From NCBI GenBank assembly GCA_947490615.1, contig CANLHK010000001.1, positions 485,487 to 549,486 of the forward strand: a stretch of 64,000 nucleotides of DNA. The letters are read 5' to 3'. The position numbers were made by a program, and so were the translations under genes. How positions within the stretch are numbered: the first letter of the stretch is position 1; the number at the start of each line of letters is the position of its first letter. A model generated the notes under the pieces. It was not told where the DNA came from, did no database searches, and saw only the letters and a list, made by a program, of their open reading frames with translations. The DNA comes from Planctomycetaceae bacterium (GTDB lineage Bacteria; Planctomycetota; Phycisphaerae; Phycisphaerales; SM1A02). Shown piece after piece: positions 47,846 through 56,486 of this stretch.

Positions 47846-48199
47846 TCACTCCTTCTCCCACACTGGCTCCGCCGTCGTCACCACAGTTCCATCCGCACCG
47901 AGCACCACGCTGTACGCGCGATCGGGACTCCCGCGAAACGCAGCGCTCGACGCAAGGCTTGAGAGTGAGTCGCCCCACTGCAGCCGCTCGCCAACCATGC
48001 CATCCTCAACTGCGGTGAGGGACCAGCGTGAGCTCGGCTCACCGAGGATCTGCACAACTTCCTCGCGCTTCATGCCAGGACGGATCTCGCGAAAGTGCTC
48101 GACCACGCGCGACGAGGCACAGGCGGTGAGCGCCTGCCCCACGAGGAGCAGCACGGTGATTCTCGCAGTCACGCGGGCCGATCTCGATGGAGTTCGCAT
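47846..48199 (-). CDS. Small lipoprotein, SmpA/OmlA-like
   Basis: The ATG at 48199 gives 117 residues. A basic N-terminus, a hydrophobic core and the lipobox LTACAS mark a lipoprotein signal, with Cys near residue 27. The mature part has FREIRPGMKREEVVQILGEPSSRW, a clear SmpA/OmlA (BamE-like) pattern. It is divergent from, and overlaps by 13 nt at the 5' end of the frame of, the M3 peptidase region. The function is unknown. Confidence 0.82.
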   Translation of the reverse strand: MRTPSRSARVTARITVLLLVGQALTACASSRVVEHFREIRPGMKREEVVQILGEPSSRWSLTAVEDGMVGERLQWGDSLSSLASSAAFRGSPDRAYSVVLGADGTVVTTAEPVWEKE

Positions 48200-48269
48200 C
48201 GACGCATCGTCGCATTTCCTGCGAGACAACTCAAGTCTTGTCGGGAACAGGCGCGCGCAACACCGCGAG

Positions 48270-48275
48270 TACACT
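48270..48275 (+). promoter_or_regulatory. Candidate -10 box close to the ATG at 48283
   Basis: TACACT is followed by ccgcgcc and then the ATG of the peptidase gene. No Shine-Dalgarno sequence is present. It belongs to the recurring TAnnnT set. Confidence 0.4.
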
Positions 48276-48282
48276 CCGCGCC

Positions 48283-50283
48283 ATGACTCCCGCCACCGCA
48301 GAATCTTCGCGCGCTGACTCCGCTTCCACCCACCTTGTGTTGACCGAGGCGTCGGGCCGTGCCATCGCCGCGCTCATCACGCAGCATGGGGAATCGCAGC
48401 GAGCCATGATCGAGTCGGGAGTCGGGCGCGTTGCGGTCCGCTGGAACAGCAAAGACGGCGATGCCGCCGCGTTCGAGGCGTTCTGCGTCAAGCATTTCGT
48501 GGTCGATCCCGCCGAGCGCACGCGCCTTCTGGTGCGACTCGAGCGCGCGCTCGAGCAAATCGATGGGCACCTCTATGAAATGCGCAGGACTCTCCGCCGA
48601 CACCATGACCTGCGCGGTGATGAGTTCGCTGGCGTCGATGAGATCCTTGCGCAGTTCGATCCATCACCCGATCTCTCCGAGCAACTCTATAAGCAAAAGG
48701 TCGCGCATCTCTGCCTGCTGAACTTCCCTCGGCCGACGCTCGCGACCATGTTGCGCGATGGTCCATCGTGGGACGACGCAGGATGGGCGGCCACACGCGT
48801 TGCGCAGAACTTCGGCCCGCGCATTCCTGTCGAACTCGCCGATCGCGCCCGCAAGAACTCCTTTGAATCAGGCAGTTTTGTGAGTCACTTCCATGTTCCC
48901 GTTGGCAGCATGGTCGACGCAAACGGCAAGCGGTGGTTTGAAGCCGATCGCAAACTCATCGCCCACTGGCTGGTGCGCGAAGAGATCAAGGCTGGCTACG
49001 GCGATGCCGACGGCCTCCTCAAGCAGCGCGCGCTCTCGTGGGTCATGGCGCGACATATTGATGGCACGATCCCGAAGTGCGTGATGTCAGGCCAAGAGAA
49101 GCGCGACTGGAATCCGCAGACCAACACCGTCGCGCAGGGTGATCCTGGCGAACTCCTTGGTCTCGTGCGCTACGAGCGATGGATCGCAAACTTCCGCATG
49201 GCGCGCGAGTTTGATCCGCTCTACCCCGACGAGCCCACCGCCATCGCCCGCAAGTTTGCGCTCGAGCGCGAGATGCCCGAGAGCGAAGTCGAGAAGCTCA
49301 TGATCGCGCTCCTCGAAGCGCCTGTGCGCCGCGACCTTGCTGCGTTCCTGACCAAGCGCCTTGGCCGGCCCCTCGAGGCCTTTGACATCTACTTCGACGA
49401 CATCGTGGAAGCCAAGACCGCATCCGCGATGAACGCCGCCGTCAAGAAGCGCTTCGGCAGTGTGTCGGAGTTGCAGGCGAAGTTGCCGACGGTGCTGCGC
49501 GAGCTCGGGTTTGACGCGAAGGACGCCGACTTCCTCGGCACGCGCATTCAAGTTGAAGTCGCCAAGGGCGCGGGTCACGCGATGCGGCCGCAACTTGAGG
49601 GCTACGGCGCGTGGCTGCGGACTTCGAGCCTCGACACCGAACTCGGGTGGGACGGCTTCGACACCGCCATGCATGAGCTCGGGCACAACCTCGAGCAGCT
49701 CTGTTCGACCTACTTCGTGAGCCGACCCGCCCTGCGCGGCGTCCCCAACACGGCCTGCACCGAGGCCTTCGCGTTCCTCTACCAGTCGCTGGCCAAGCGC
49801 GTGCTCGGGCTCGAGGATGCGGCGGAGGTCGAGCGACAGTTCGCGCTCGATTCCGTGTCCACCATGCTCTCGGCCTGCCAGATCGCTGGTCCGTCGCTCC
49901 TCGAACTTCGTGCTTGGCGCTGGCTCTACGCCAATCCCGAGGCGACTCCCGTAGCCCTGCGAACCGAGGTTCTGCGCATCGCGGAGTCGCTGTGGAGCCA
50001 GTTCTACGCTCGCGATTTCGGCAAAGACGATTATCGGATTCTGGCCGCCTACCAGCACATGATCGCCCACCCGCTCTACCTCCCCGACTACACCCTCGGC
50101 CACATGATGAGCCACCAGATTCGCTCGTTTATGCGGGGAAAAGAGCTCGCGGCGGAGACCAAGCGCATCACCTCGCTCGGTTGCCTGACTCCCGATCTGT
50201 GGATGCGCAAGGCCGTCGGGGGACCCGTCTCAGCGGAGTCTTTGGCGCGCGACGCCGCTCTTGGGCTGAAGCGTTTGGCGTAA
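48283..50283 (+). CDS. M3-type zinc metallopeptidase
   Basis: The 666-residue protein is a gluzincin of the thimet-oligopeptidase/M3 type. The zinc motif HELGHNLEQ lies near residue 465 and the third ligand Glu in TACTEAFAFLYQS about 28 residues downstream. There is no signal peptide, so it is probably a cytoplasmic oligopeptidase. It is mostly helical, as the family is. The ATG at 48283 lacks a Shine-Dalgarno sequence but has a TACACT box 7 nt upstream. The frame extends upstream to 48187 without family resemblance. Confidence 0.88.
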   Translation: MTPATAESSRADSASTHLVLTEASGRAIAALITQHGESQRAMIESGVGRVAVRWNSKDGDAAAFEAFCVKHFVVDPAERTRLLVRLERALEQIDGHLYEMRRTLRRHHDLRGDEFAGVDEILAQFDPSPDLSEQLYKQKVAHLCLLNFPRPTLATMLRDGPSWDDAGWAATRVAQNFGPRIPVELADRARKNSFESGSFVSHFHVPVGSMVDANGKRWFEADRKLIAHWLVREEIKAGYGDADGLLKQRALSWVMARHIDGTIPKCVMSGQEKRDWNPQTNTVAQGDPGELLGLVRYERWIANFRMAREFDPLYPDEPTAIARKFALEREMPESEVEKLMIALLEAPVRRDLAAFLTKRLGRPLEAFDIYFDDIVEAKTASAMNAAVKKRFGSVSELQAKLPTVLRELGFDAKDADFLGTRIQVEVAKGAGHAMRPQLEGYGAWLRTSSLDTELGWDGFDTAMHELGHNLEQLCSTYFVSRPALRGVPNTACTEAFAFLYQSLAKRVLGLEDAAEVERQFALDSVSTMLSACQIAGPSLLELRAWRWLYANPEATPVALRTEVLRIAESLWSQFYARDFGKDDYRILAAYQHMIAHPLYLPDYTLGHMMSHQIRSFMRGKELAAETKRITSLGCLTPDLWMRKAVGGPVSAESLARDAALGLKRLA

Positions 50284-50395
50284 GTCGTTACCAACGCCGA
50301 GTTTCTTGCGCAAAGCCAAGGCAATCCCGCTCTCTTCTCCGATAGAGGAGGCGACCAAAGGGCGGTCGTCCACCGAAGTCGCTACACCACGCGCG

Positions 50396-51127
50396 ATGTC
50401 AGTACCAGAAGTGAATCCAACTGCGGCAGCTTCACCAGCCACGAAGCGCGACTCGTTCCCAGCAACGCAGCGCGGATGGCTCGTGGCGCAATTGGCCCAG
50501 GGCAGTTCAGGAGTTGCGCGAATCAACTCCTATGTCATGCAGACCTACACCGAGCCGCTGAGCAACTATGTCGCGGGCTCGAGTTTCAGAAGTTTGAGCA
50601 CACCGAAGGATCTCGTGTCGGGATTCTTCGCTTCACGCCTGGCACAACAGGCGTACTTCGAGAAGTGGATCGAAAGCGGACTCCCTTTACGCCGCTGGTT
50701 GATCAACGGGTTTCTCTTCTTTCTCCAGGAAGAAGCCCGTCGCAGAAAGGCCGAGCGCATCGACACGCTCTCGGGCGAGTCTTCGTTCGAACCCGTCGCC
50801 GACGCGAACAGCGCAGGCGAAGAGTTTGATCGAGTCTGGGCCGCATCCATGGTGCGCAGTGCCGCTGGCACGGCGCGAGAACGATGCGTCCAAGAAGGAT
50901 TCGAGACGCACTGGGAGATGTTTGAGAAGCACTTCGTTGGCGGCGCCTCGTATGCCGACATCGCAGAGAGCTTCAGTGTGACGGGCGGACAGTCGGCCAG
51001 CATGGTTCGAACTGCCTCCATCCGATTCCGACAGGCAGTCGTCGATCTGCTCCTCAAGGACGGCGCGACCGAAGATGAACTTGATGATGAAATCGCGCGA
51101 CTCATGCGCGCCCTGAGACCTTCCTAG
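50396..51127 (+). CDS. Planctomycete-type sigma-like factor
   Basis: The ATG at 50396 gives 243 residues; a TTG at 50306 is another possible start. The middle (SFPATQRGWLVAQL, then MQTYTEPLSNYV and RRWLINGFLFFLQEEARRRK) matches sigma region 2 of the large planctomycete ECF-like group, whose members often begin with FPxTxWSxV-type sequence. A C-terminal helix-turn-helix (GASYADIAESF, then GGQSASMVRTASIRFRQ) fits region 4. No anti-sigma gene is adjacent. It follows the M3 peptidase gene by about 110 nt. Its exact role is unknown. Confidence 0.8.
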   Translation: MSVPEVNPTAAASPATKRDSFPATQRGWLVAQLAQGSSGVARINSYVMQTYTEPLSNYVAGSSFRSLSTPKDLVSGFFASRLAQQAYFEKWIESGLPLRRWLINGFLFFLQEEARRRKAERIDTLSGESSFEPVADANSAGEEFDRVWAASMVRSAAGTARERCVQEGFETHWEMFEKHFVGGASYADIAESFSVTGGQSASMVRTASIRFRQAVVDLLLKDGATEDELDDEIARLMRALRPS

Positions 51128-51148
51128 AAATCACGCCAGCAACCGATC

Positions 51149-51607
51149 ATGCACGCGTTCACCGACACAACCTCTGCCACCCTGCGGCTTCTCGCCGCAC
51201 TTGACGACGAGACGGATCCCGCTCTCGTCTTGGTGGTGGACCATGCGCGGCGCGGCGACGGCTTGCAGCCGAGTCGCAGTGCGTTGGAGTCGGGGCCGCT
51301 CTCGTGCGTTGGTGACGCGGCCGAACTCTTCTGCCTTGGATTCGCCGAGCGCGACGACTACTTGCAGGCTCTTGCAGCCTGCGAACGGCTCGCAGCGACT
51401 GGCTCCTGTGCACAACGCGAACTCGCCGCGACTTCGATCGCGGTGCTTGAAGCCAGCTCGATTGTCTACCGCGGACGACTCCTCGTCTCGCGAACTCCGC
51501 GCGAGGCTGATGCCCGCATGGCCTACGCAGCCACAGCGTTGCGTGGATCCTGGGCTCGCCTGGTCAACAGCGCCCTGCGCGCACACAACGCGCGTCGCAC
51601 GGCCTAG
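51149..51607 (+). CDS. Uncharacterised protein next to the sigma-like gene
   Basis: The 152-residue product (MHAFTDTTSATLRLLAALDD) has no signal peptide or membrane segment and looks mainly helical. It lies 21 nt past the sigma-like gene on the same strand, so it may be co-expressed and could act with it. A terminator follows 35 nt downstream. I do not recognise the family. Confidence 0.65.
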   Translation: MHAFTDTTSATLRLLAALDDETDPALVLVVDHARRGDGLQPSRSALESGPLSCVGDAAELFCLGFAERDDYLQALAACERLAATGSCAQRELAATSIAVLEASSIVYRGRLLVSRTPREADARMAYAATALRGSWARLVNSALRAHNARRTA

Positions 51608-51641
51608 CCGCCGCGCGACCCACCTCAGCTTTGGAAGCACC

Positions 51642-51670
51642 ATCACCGCGCCTCTGCGCGGTGATTTCTC
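51642..51670 (+). terminator. Rho-independent terminator after the gene at 51149
   Basis: A perfect 10-bp stem (ATCACCGCGC with GCGCGGTGAT) around a 4-nt loop is followed by TTCTC. Confidence 0.65.
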
Positions 51671-51685
51671 ATGCCACCAACAACA

Positions 51686-51713
51686 ACGCCGCCCCGCGAG
51701 TGCGGAGCGGCGT
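51686..51713 (-). terminator. Terminator for the isc operon
   Basis: On the minus strand a 12-bp stem with one mismatch (ACGCCGCTCCGC with GCGGGGCGGCGT) around a 4-nt loop is followed by TGTTGTTG. It lies 24 nt past the iscA stop codon and faces the plus-strand terminator at 51642. Confidence 0.6.
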
Positions 51714-51736
51714 CGAGTGTTTCGATCGATGGTTGC

Positions 51737-52141
51737 TTAGGCGCTGAAGCTCGAACCGCAACCGCAGGTCGAGGTCGAGTTCGGGTTGTTGAACACGAAG
51801 CCAGAGCCCATGATCTCGTCCTTGTAGTCGATCTGCGTGCCGTTGAGATAGAGATAACTCTTCGGATCGCAGACGACGGTGACGGTGAAGGGCTCTGTGC
51901 TCGCAGTCGCCGTCGCGACGCCTCCGCCTGATTCCGCAGCGGCAGGCGCGCGGTCGTAGGTGAAGCTCCACGCCTCGTCAGAGTCCTTCTGGACTTCGGT
52001 GAGGTCGAGGGTGTAGTTGAAGCCCGAGCAGCCACCACCCTTGACGCCCACGCGGAGCTTCATGGTCGAGGCTTCGAAGCCGTGTTCCTGAATGATCTGG
52101 TCGATGCGGCGCGCCGCGGTCTCGGTGACATTGACTGGCAT
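51737..52141 (-). CDS. iscA: A-type iron-sulfur carrier protein with an internal insertion
   Basis: This is an A-type Fe-S carrier (IscA/ErpA/SufA family) that passes clusters to target proteins. The three conserved Cys are present: Cys38 in GGGCSGF, and Cys126 and Cys128 in STCGCGSSF. The ATG at 52141 gives 134 residues. It is longer than the usual 105-110 because of an Ala/Gly/Thr-rich insertion near residues 62-85. It is the last gene of the isc operon; a terminator follows. Confidence 0.93.
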   Translation of the reverse strand: MPVNVTETAARRIDQIIQEHGFEASTMKLRVGVKGGGCSGFNYTLDLTEVQKDSDEAWSFTYDRAPAAAESGGGVATATASTEPFTVTVVCDPKSYLYLNGTQIDYKDEIMGSGFVFNNPNSTSTCGCGSSFSA

Positions 52142-52172
52142 GGATGGGGTTCCTCTGTGGTACTTCGCGGCG

Positions 52173-52607
52173 TCAGTGCGCTGCGGCTTGCGTCTCTGCG
52201 GTGGTCGCGCCGACGCCGTTCTTCTTCTTGTAGTCGGCAATCGCGCTGCGAATCGAGTCTTCAGCGAGCACCGAGCAGTGGATCTTGACGGGTGGAAGGC
52301 TGAGCTCTTCGACGATCTCGGTGTTCTTGATGGTGAGCGCTTCGTCGACCGACTTGCCCTTGATCCACTCGGTCGCGAGCGAACTCGAAGCAATCGCCGA
52401 GCCGCAACCAAAGCACTTGAACTTCGCGTCCTCGATGACGCCCTGCTCATTCACCTTGATTTGAAGCTGCATGACATCGCCGCACTCGGGCGCGCCGACG
52501 ATGCCAACGCCGACATCCTTGCGCACGGCGACCTCTTTCGAAGTGCCGAAGCTTCCGACATTGCGTGGGTGCTGGTAGTGGTCGATGACCTTGTCGCTGT
52601 AGGCCAT
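52173..52607 (-). CDS. iscU: Iron-sulfur cluster scaffold protein IscU
   Basis: The 144-residue scaffold protein receives sulfur from IscS and iron to build Fe-S clusters. The cluster ligands are Cys42 in GAPECGD, Cys65 and Cys68 in KCFGCGSAIASSS, and Cys111 after LPPVKIH. The LPPVK motif recognised by the HscA chaperone is conserved, which makes it IscU rather than SufU. iscS is upstream, separated by a 160-nt spacer holding a triple hairpin. hscA, hscB, fdx and iscR are not adjacent. Confidence 0.94.
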   Translation of the reverse strand: MAYSDKVIDHYQHPRNVGSFGTSKEVAVRKDVGVGIVGAPECGDVMQLQIKVNEQGVIEDAKFKCFGCGSAIASSSLATEWIKGKSVDEALTIKNTEIVEELSLPPVKIHCSVLAEDSIRSAIADYKKKNGVGATTAETQAAAH

Positions 52608-52660
52608 GGTGGTCTGCCTTTCAAAGCGCGGAGTTCGCGCGGGGTGTTGGTTCGAAACTC

Positions 52661-52770
52661 AGGATCCAGCGAGTACTTCGCTGGATCCGTACTCCAGGAC
52701 TCCGGCGAGTCCTTCGCCGGATCCGTACTCAAAATCAGGATCCGGCGAGTCCTTCGCCGGATCCGTACTC
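52661..52770 (-). repeat. Triplicated 35-nt palindromic repeat between iscS and iscU
   Basis: Three tandem copies (52661-52694, 52695-52730, 52735-52770) share GGATCC-x-GCGA ... TCGC-x-GGATCC followed by GTACTC. Each can form a stem of about 11 bp. The first copy has A and T where the third has G and C, a compensatory change that keeps the pairing. The middle copy has a 1-nt shift in its left arm. The third copy begins exactly at the iscS stop codon. Confidence 0.9.
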
Positions 52771-54028
52771 AATGCGTTTGCCACTGGATCTTGCTGACGT
52801 CGATGCCTTCTTTGTGCAGATCCCAGAGTGGGCTCATGGTGCGGAGATGGTTGACCGCTTTCACGATGCCTTCGACGGCGTAGTCGACTTCTTCTTCAGT
52901 CGACCAACGGCCCAAAGAAAGGCGCAAGGAACTGTGCGCGAGTTCGTCGCCGATGCCAAGGCTCTTGAGCACATAGCTGGGTTCGAGGCTTGCGCTGGTG
53001 CAGGCGGAGCCCGAAGAACAAGCGATGTCCTTGATGCCCATCAAAAGCGATTCGCCTTCGACGAATCCAAAGCTGATGTTCAGGATGTGCGGAACGCGGC
53101 GATCCGCGTGGCCGTTGACCTGCACGACCTCGAGGCGCGACGAAAGCTCGCGCTCGAGCTTGCGCCGCAGCGAGAGCAACCGCTCGCGCTCCGACTCCAT
53201 CGAGTGCATCGCCAGTTCGCAGGCCTTGCCGAAGCCGACGATTCCCGTGACATTGAGCGTTCCCGAGCGCATGCCGCGCTCGTGACCGCCGCCGTCCTGG
53301 ATCGCTTCGAGCCTCACGCGCGGATTGCGGCGCCGCACATAGAGCGCGCCGACACCCTTGGGTCCATACATCTTGTGGCTCGACCACGAAAGCAGATCGA
53401 TGGAATCGCGCTCGACATCAGTCGGCATCTTGCCGACCCATTGCGTGGCGTCGGTATGAAAGATCACGCCGCGCTCGTGGCAGAGCGCACCGATCTCGGG
53501 GATCTCGTTGATCGTGCCGATCTCGTTGTTAGCCCACATGACCGTGACGAGGATGGTGTCCTCGCGCAACGCCGCAGCGATCATGCTGCGGGTGATGACG
53601 CCATCAGCAGGCGGTTGCAGGAAGGTGACATCAAACCCTTCGCTTTGCAGACGCTTGCAGGGATCAAGGACGGCCTTGTGCTCATGGGCGACGGTGATGA
53701 TGTGCCCGCGACCACCCGTGGTTCCATTGGCGCCATGGCGCGCATCGGGGGTCTTGGCGTACATCCGCGCCGCACCCTTTATGGCGAGGTTGTTGCTCTC
53801 GGTGGAGCCGCTGGTCCAAACGATCTCTTTGGGAGAGGCGCCGATCAGCGCGGCAGCCTGCTCGCGGGCGAGGTCGACGGCGTCCTCGCCCTCCCAACCG
53901 AACTTGTGGTTGCGGCTCGCTGCGTTGCCGTACTTCTCGGTGAAGTACGGAAGCATCGCCTCGACCGCGCGGGGGTCGGTTCGAGTCGTGGCAGCGTTGT
54001 CCATGTAGATGGGCAGTTTGACCGCCAT
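52769..54028 (-). CDS. iscS: Cysteine desulfurase IscS
   Basis: This PLP enzyme takes sulfur from cysteine for Fe-S clusters and tRNA thiolation. It has IYMDNAATTRTDPRAVEAM, TSGSTESNNLAIKG, HEHKAVLDP, the PLP lysine in SWSSHKMYGPKG (about residue 228) and the persulfide Cys loop in ACSSGSACTSASLEPS (about 336-345). The 419-residue length is normal for the group I NifS/IscS type. It heads the iscS-iscU-iscA order. Confidence 0.96.
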   Translation of the reverse strand: MAVKLPIYMDNAATTRTDPRAVEAMLPYFTEKYGNAASRNHKFGWEGEDAVDLAREQAAALIGASPKEIVWTSGSTESNNLAIKGAARMYAKTPDARHGANGTTGGRGHIITVAHEHKAVLDPCKRLQSEGFDVTFLQPPADGVITRSMIAAALREDTILVTVMWANNEIGTINEIPEIGALCHERGVIFHTDATQWVGKMPTDVERDSIDLLSWSSHKMYGPKGVGALYVRRRNPRVRLEAIQDGGGHERGMRSGTLNVTGIVGFGKACELAMHSMESERERLLSLRRKLERELSSRLEVVQVNGHADRRVPHILNISFGFVEGESLLMGIKDIACSSGSACTSASLEPSYVLKSLGIGDELAHSSLRLSLGRWSTEEEVDYAVEGIVKAVNHLRTMSPLWDLHKEGIDVSKIQWQTH

Positions 54029-54186
54029 CGGAATCTCTCCTCAATCGAAGTTGATTGGCCGCGAGCCGCCGCCACTCGGTGACCGCCGTTGCGACCAAGT
54101 CTCATCATAGTGAAAGCCGCCCTGCCAAGTCCTCACGCCGCCGTGGTTAGAATCGAGATTCCCAAGTTGTTCCTTGCCGCGAAACC

Positions 54187-55035
54187 ATGCGAATCATCGA
54201 AGACCCAGCCGAGTTGGCGAGCCCGACCCTCCGCGATTGCGGCTTCGTCCCGACGATGGGCGCCCTGCATGACGGACACGGAGCCCTGGTTCGAGCCGCT
54301 GCAAGTGACGGCGGACCCGTCGTCGTGAGCATCTTCGTCAATCCGACGCAGTTCGGGCCGCGCGAGGATTACGCCCGATATCCGCGCACGCTCGAGGAGG
54401 ACTGTCGGCTCCTCACCAAGGCGGGCGCGACGGCGGTCTTCGTGCCGTCGGTTGAAGCGGTCTATCCACGCGGGCTCGAGGCTGCGCGAGCCGAGTCCGC
54501 GGCCATGCTCCTTCCGCCCGTCGCCACCGAGCCACGGCTCGAAGATGCGTCACGGCCTGGCCACTTTGGCGGAGTCGCCCTCGTGGTGGCGAGGCTGTTC
54601 GAACTGGTGCTGCCGCAGCGCGCCTACTTTGGCGAGAAGGACTACCAGCAACTGCGCTTGATCGAAGAGATGGTGTCTGCCGACAGCGCGAGGTTTGGAG
54701 AGCTCTCGATCGTGCGCTGCGAAACCGTGCGTCAAGACGATGGTTTGGCGATGTCGAGCCGCAATCGATACCTCACCCAGTCTGAGCGCGGCGCGGCGGT
54801 TGCCTTGTCGCGCGCGCTGCGTTTAGCGCGCGGTGCGCAGACGGTGGCCCACGCAGAGCAGGCGATGCTCACGACCCTTGAGCGCGCAGGAGTGCAGATC
54901 GAATACGCCGTCGTGCGTGATGCAGAGACACTGTTGCCCGTGGTCGACTCCGAGCGGCCCGCTCGCGCGCTGATCGCTGGAAAACTCGGGGAAACCCGCC
55001 TGATCGACAACTGCGCGCTCGAACGACATCGCTGA
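54187..55035 (+). CDS. panC: Pantothenate synthetase
   Basis: This enzyme joins pantoate and beta-alanine to make pantothenate, using ATP. Signature segments are VPTMGALHDGHGALVRAA (HxGH-type nucleotide motif), IFVNPTQFGPREDYARYPR, GEKDYQQLRLIEEMV and MSSRNRYL. The 282-residue length is normal. It lies 158 nt from the iscS start, divergent. panB and panD are not in the window. Confidence 0.95.
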   Translation: MRIIEDPAELASPTLRDCGFVPTMGALHDGHGALVRAAASDGGPVVVSIFVNPTQFGPREDYARYPRTLEEDCRLLTKAGATAVFVPSVEAVYPRGLEAARAESAAMLLPPVATEPRLEDASRPGHFGGVALVVARLFELVLPQRAYFGEKDYQQLRLIEEMVSADSARFGELSIVRCETVRQDDGLAMSSRNRYLTQSERGAAVALSRALRLARGAQTVAHAEQAMLTTLERAGVQIEYAVVRDAETLLPVVDSERPARALIAGKLGETRLIDNCALERHR

Positions 55036-55107
55036 TTGCACCGAGGAACGCCGCACCCTTCAAGGCACGCCGCCATCGATCGGTACACTTTCGACGGAGT
55101 ACCCCCA

Positions 55108-56373
55108 ATGACCATGCACCGCTTCCCTGCCGTTACTCTCGCGTTCACCACTGGCCTCGCCTTGCTGGCCGTGCCCATGGTTGGCTCCGTCGCAGCGTTT
55201 GCACGCCAAGACAGCGAACAGACTGCGCCGACGAAGGACGACAGCGGCAAGATCGAATCCAAGCGCGACAAGGAACGCGCCGCAACTCGCGCCGCCAAGG
55301 AAGAGCGCGACGCTGCGAAGGCCAAGGCCAAGTGGTTCGAGAAACTCGATCGCGAAGATCGCGCTGCGGCCGACGCTGGCATCGGCTACGCGGCACCCGC
55401 GATTCCTGAGGGAGTCGAGTTCCTCAACGCCAACTTCAAGGACTTCTCCGAGCTCCGCGGCAAGGTCGTCGTCGTGCAAGCCTTCACTTCGAAGTCAGTC
55501 GGCGGCATGGTCGCCGTGAAGAAGGCGCAAGGCGCGGCTGAAGAAGCCAAGCTCGCGAGCGACCAAATCGTTGTCGTCGCACTTCACACTCCCGAAGCCG
55601 CCGACAAGGCAAAGGCTGCGCTTGAGAAGCGCGAGCTCACGCTTCCGATTCTGCTCGACACCACGGGCACGCTGAGCGATGCGTTTGGCGCGTATCGCCA
55701 CGCCGTTGCCTACATCATCGATCGCCAAGGAAATCTGCGTTACGCAGGCCTCAGCGAAGAAGGCATCACCCAGGCCGCGAAGGAACTCGGCGCAGAGAAG
55801 TACGACGAAGCCGTTCCCGCCAAGAAACGCGACGAGAAGCCTGTTGCCGTGGCTGGTTCGTTCCCAGAGTTCACCTCGCCGGTTGGCAGCGCCGCTGACC
55901 TTCGCGGCAAGCAAGGCCCAGCTCCAGCGATTCAGAAGTGGTGGAACTACGAGCCATCCACGCAAGGCAAGCTCATGGTCATCGACTTCTGGGCGACTTG
56001 GTGCGGCCCCTGCCGCGCGGCGATCCCACACATGAACGAGATCGCCAAGGCCTACCCCGACGATGTCGCCTGCATGGGTATCTCCGACGAGACCAACTCG
56101 AACTTCGAAGAGGGCACGCTCAAGCACCGCATCAGTAAGGGCGACTTCGCCTACGCCGTCGGCATCGATCCGCAAGCGCGCATGAAGAATGCCTTCCAGA
56201 TCCGCGGCATCCCCCATGTGGCGATCATCTCGTCGGACGGCGTCGTGCGTTGGCAGGGCCATCCGAGCTCGCTCAACGCTGATGTCATGAACCAGCTCAT
56301 CGCAGCCAACCGCAGCATGGTGCAGAGCAATGGCGGCGGCGCGGGCAATCGCTGGACGAAGTCCAAGCGCTGA
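55108..56373 (+). CDS. Exported double thioredoxin-fold protein
   Basis: The ATG at 55108 gives 421 residues with a signal peptide (about 1-33, ending SVAAFA). A charged Lys/Glu/Arg-rich helix follows (about 40-90). Two thioredoxin-like domains come next. The first (about 110-230) lacks a CxxC; its redox position reads TSKSVGG. The second (about 265-400) has the active motif WATWCGPCRAA at about 294-304 and a cis-Pro in GIPHVAIIS. It is TlpA/ResA-like, probably a periplasmic reductase. The first domain may be a structural or binding module. Confidence 0.88.
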   Translation: MTMHRFPAVTLAFTTGLALLAVPMVGSVAAFARQDSEQTAPTKDDSGKIESKRDKERAATRAAKEERDAAKAKAKWFEKLDREDRAAADAGIGYAAPAIPEGVEFLNANFKDFSELRGKVVVVQAFTSKSVGGMVAVKKAQGAAEEAKLASDQIVVVALHTPEAADKAKAALEKRELTLPILLDTTGTLSDAFGAYRHAVAYIIDRQGNLRYAGLSEEGITQAAKELGAEKYDEAVPAKKRDEKPVAVAGSFPEFTSPVGSAADLRGKQGPAPAIQKWWNYEPSTQGKLMVIDFWATWCGPCRAAIPHMNEIAKAYPDDVACMGISDETNSNFEEGTLKHRISKGDFAYAVGIDPQARMKNAFQIRGIPHVAIISSDGVVRWQGHPSSLNADVMNQLIAANRSMVQSNGGGAGNRWTKSKR

Positions 56374-56486
56374 GCTCTGCGCTCCGTTGAGCCAATTCAA
56401 CTTCGATCTTCGCGAAAGCTCGCACTCACCGACACCACGGCAGAAGGCGCGCGGCGGTATCGTTCTCGACCCACCTTTGGATCCCT

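Noticed and set aside
50276..50312. Weak hairpin after the M3 peptidase gene
   Set aside because: Only a 5-bp stem (GGCGT/ACGCC) with a 12-nt loop and a short TTTCTT run; not strong enough to call a terminator.
52661..52770. The triple repeat as a CRISPR array
   Set aside because: The spacers are too short and not unique, the repeat is a perfect hairpin, and no cas gene is nearby.
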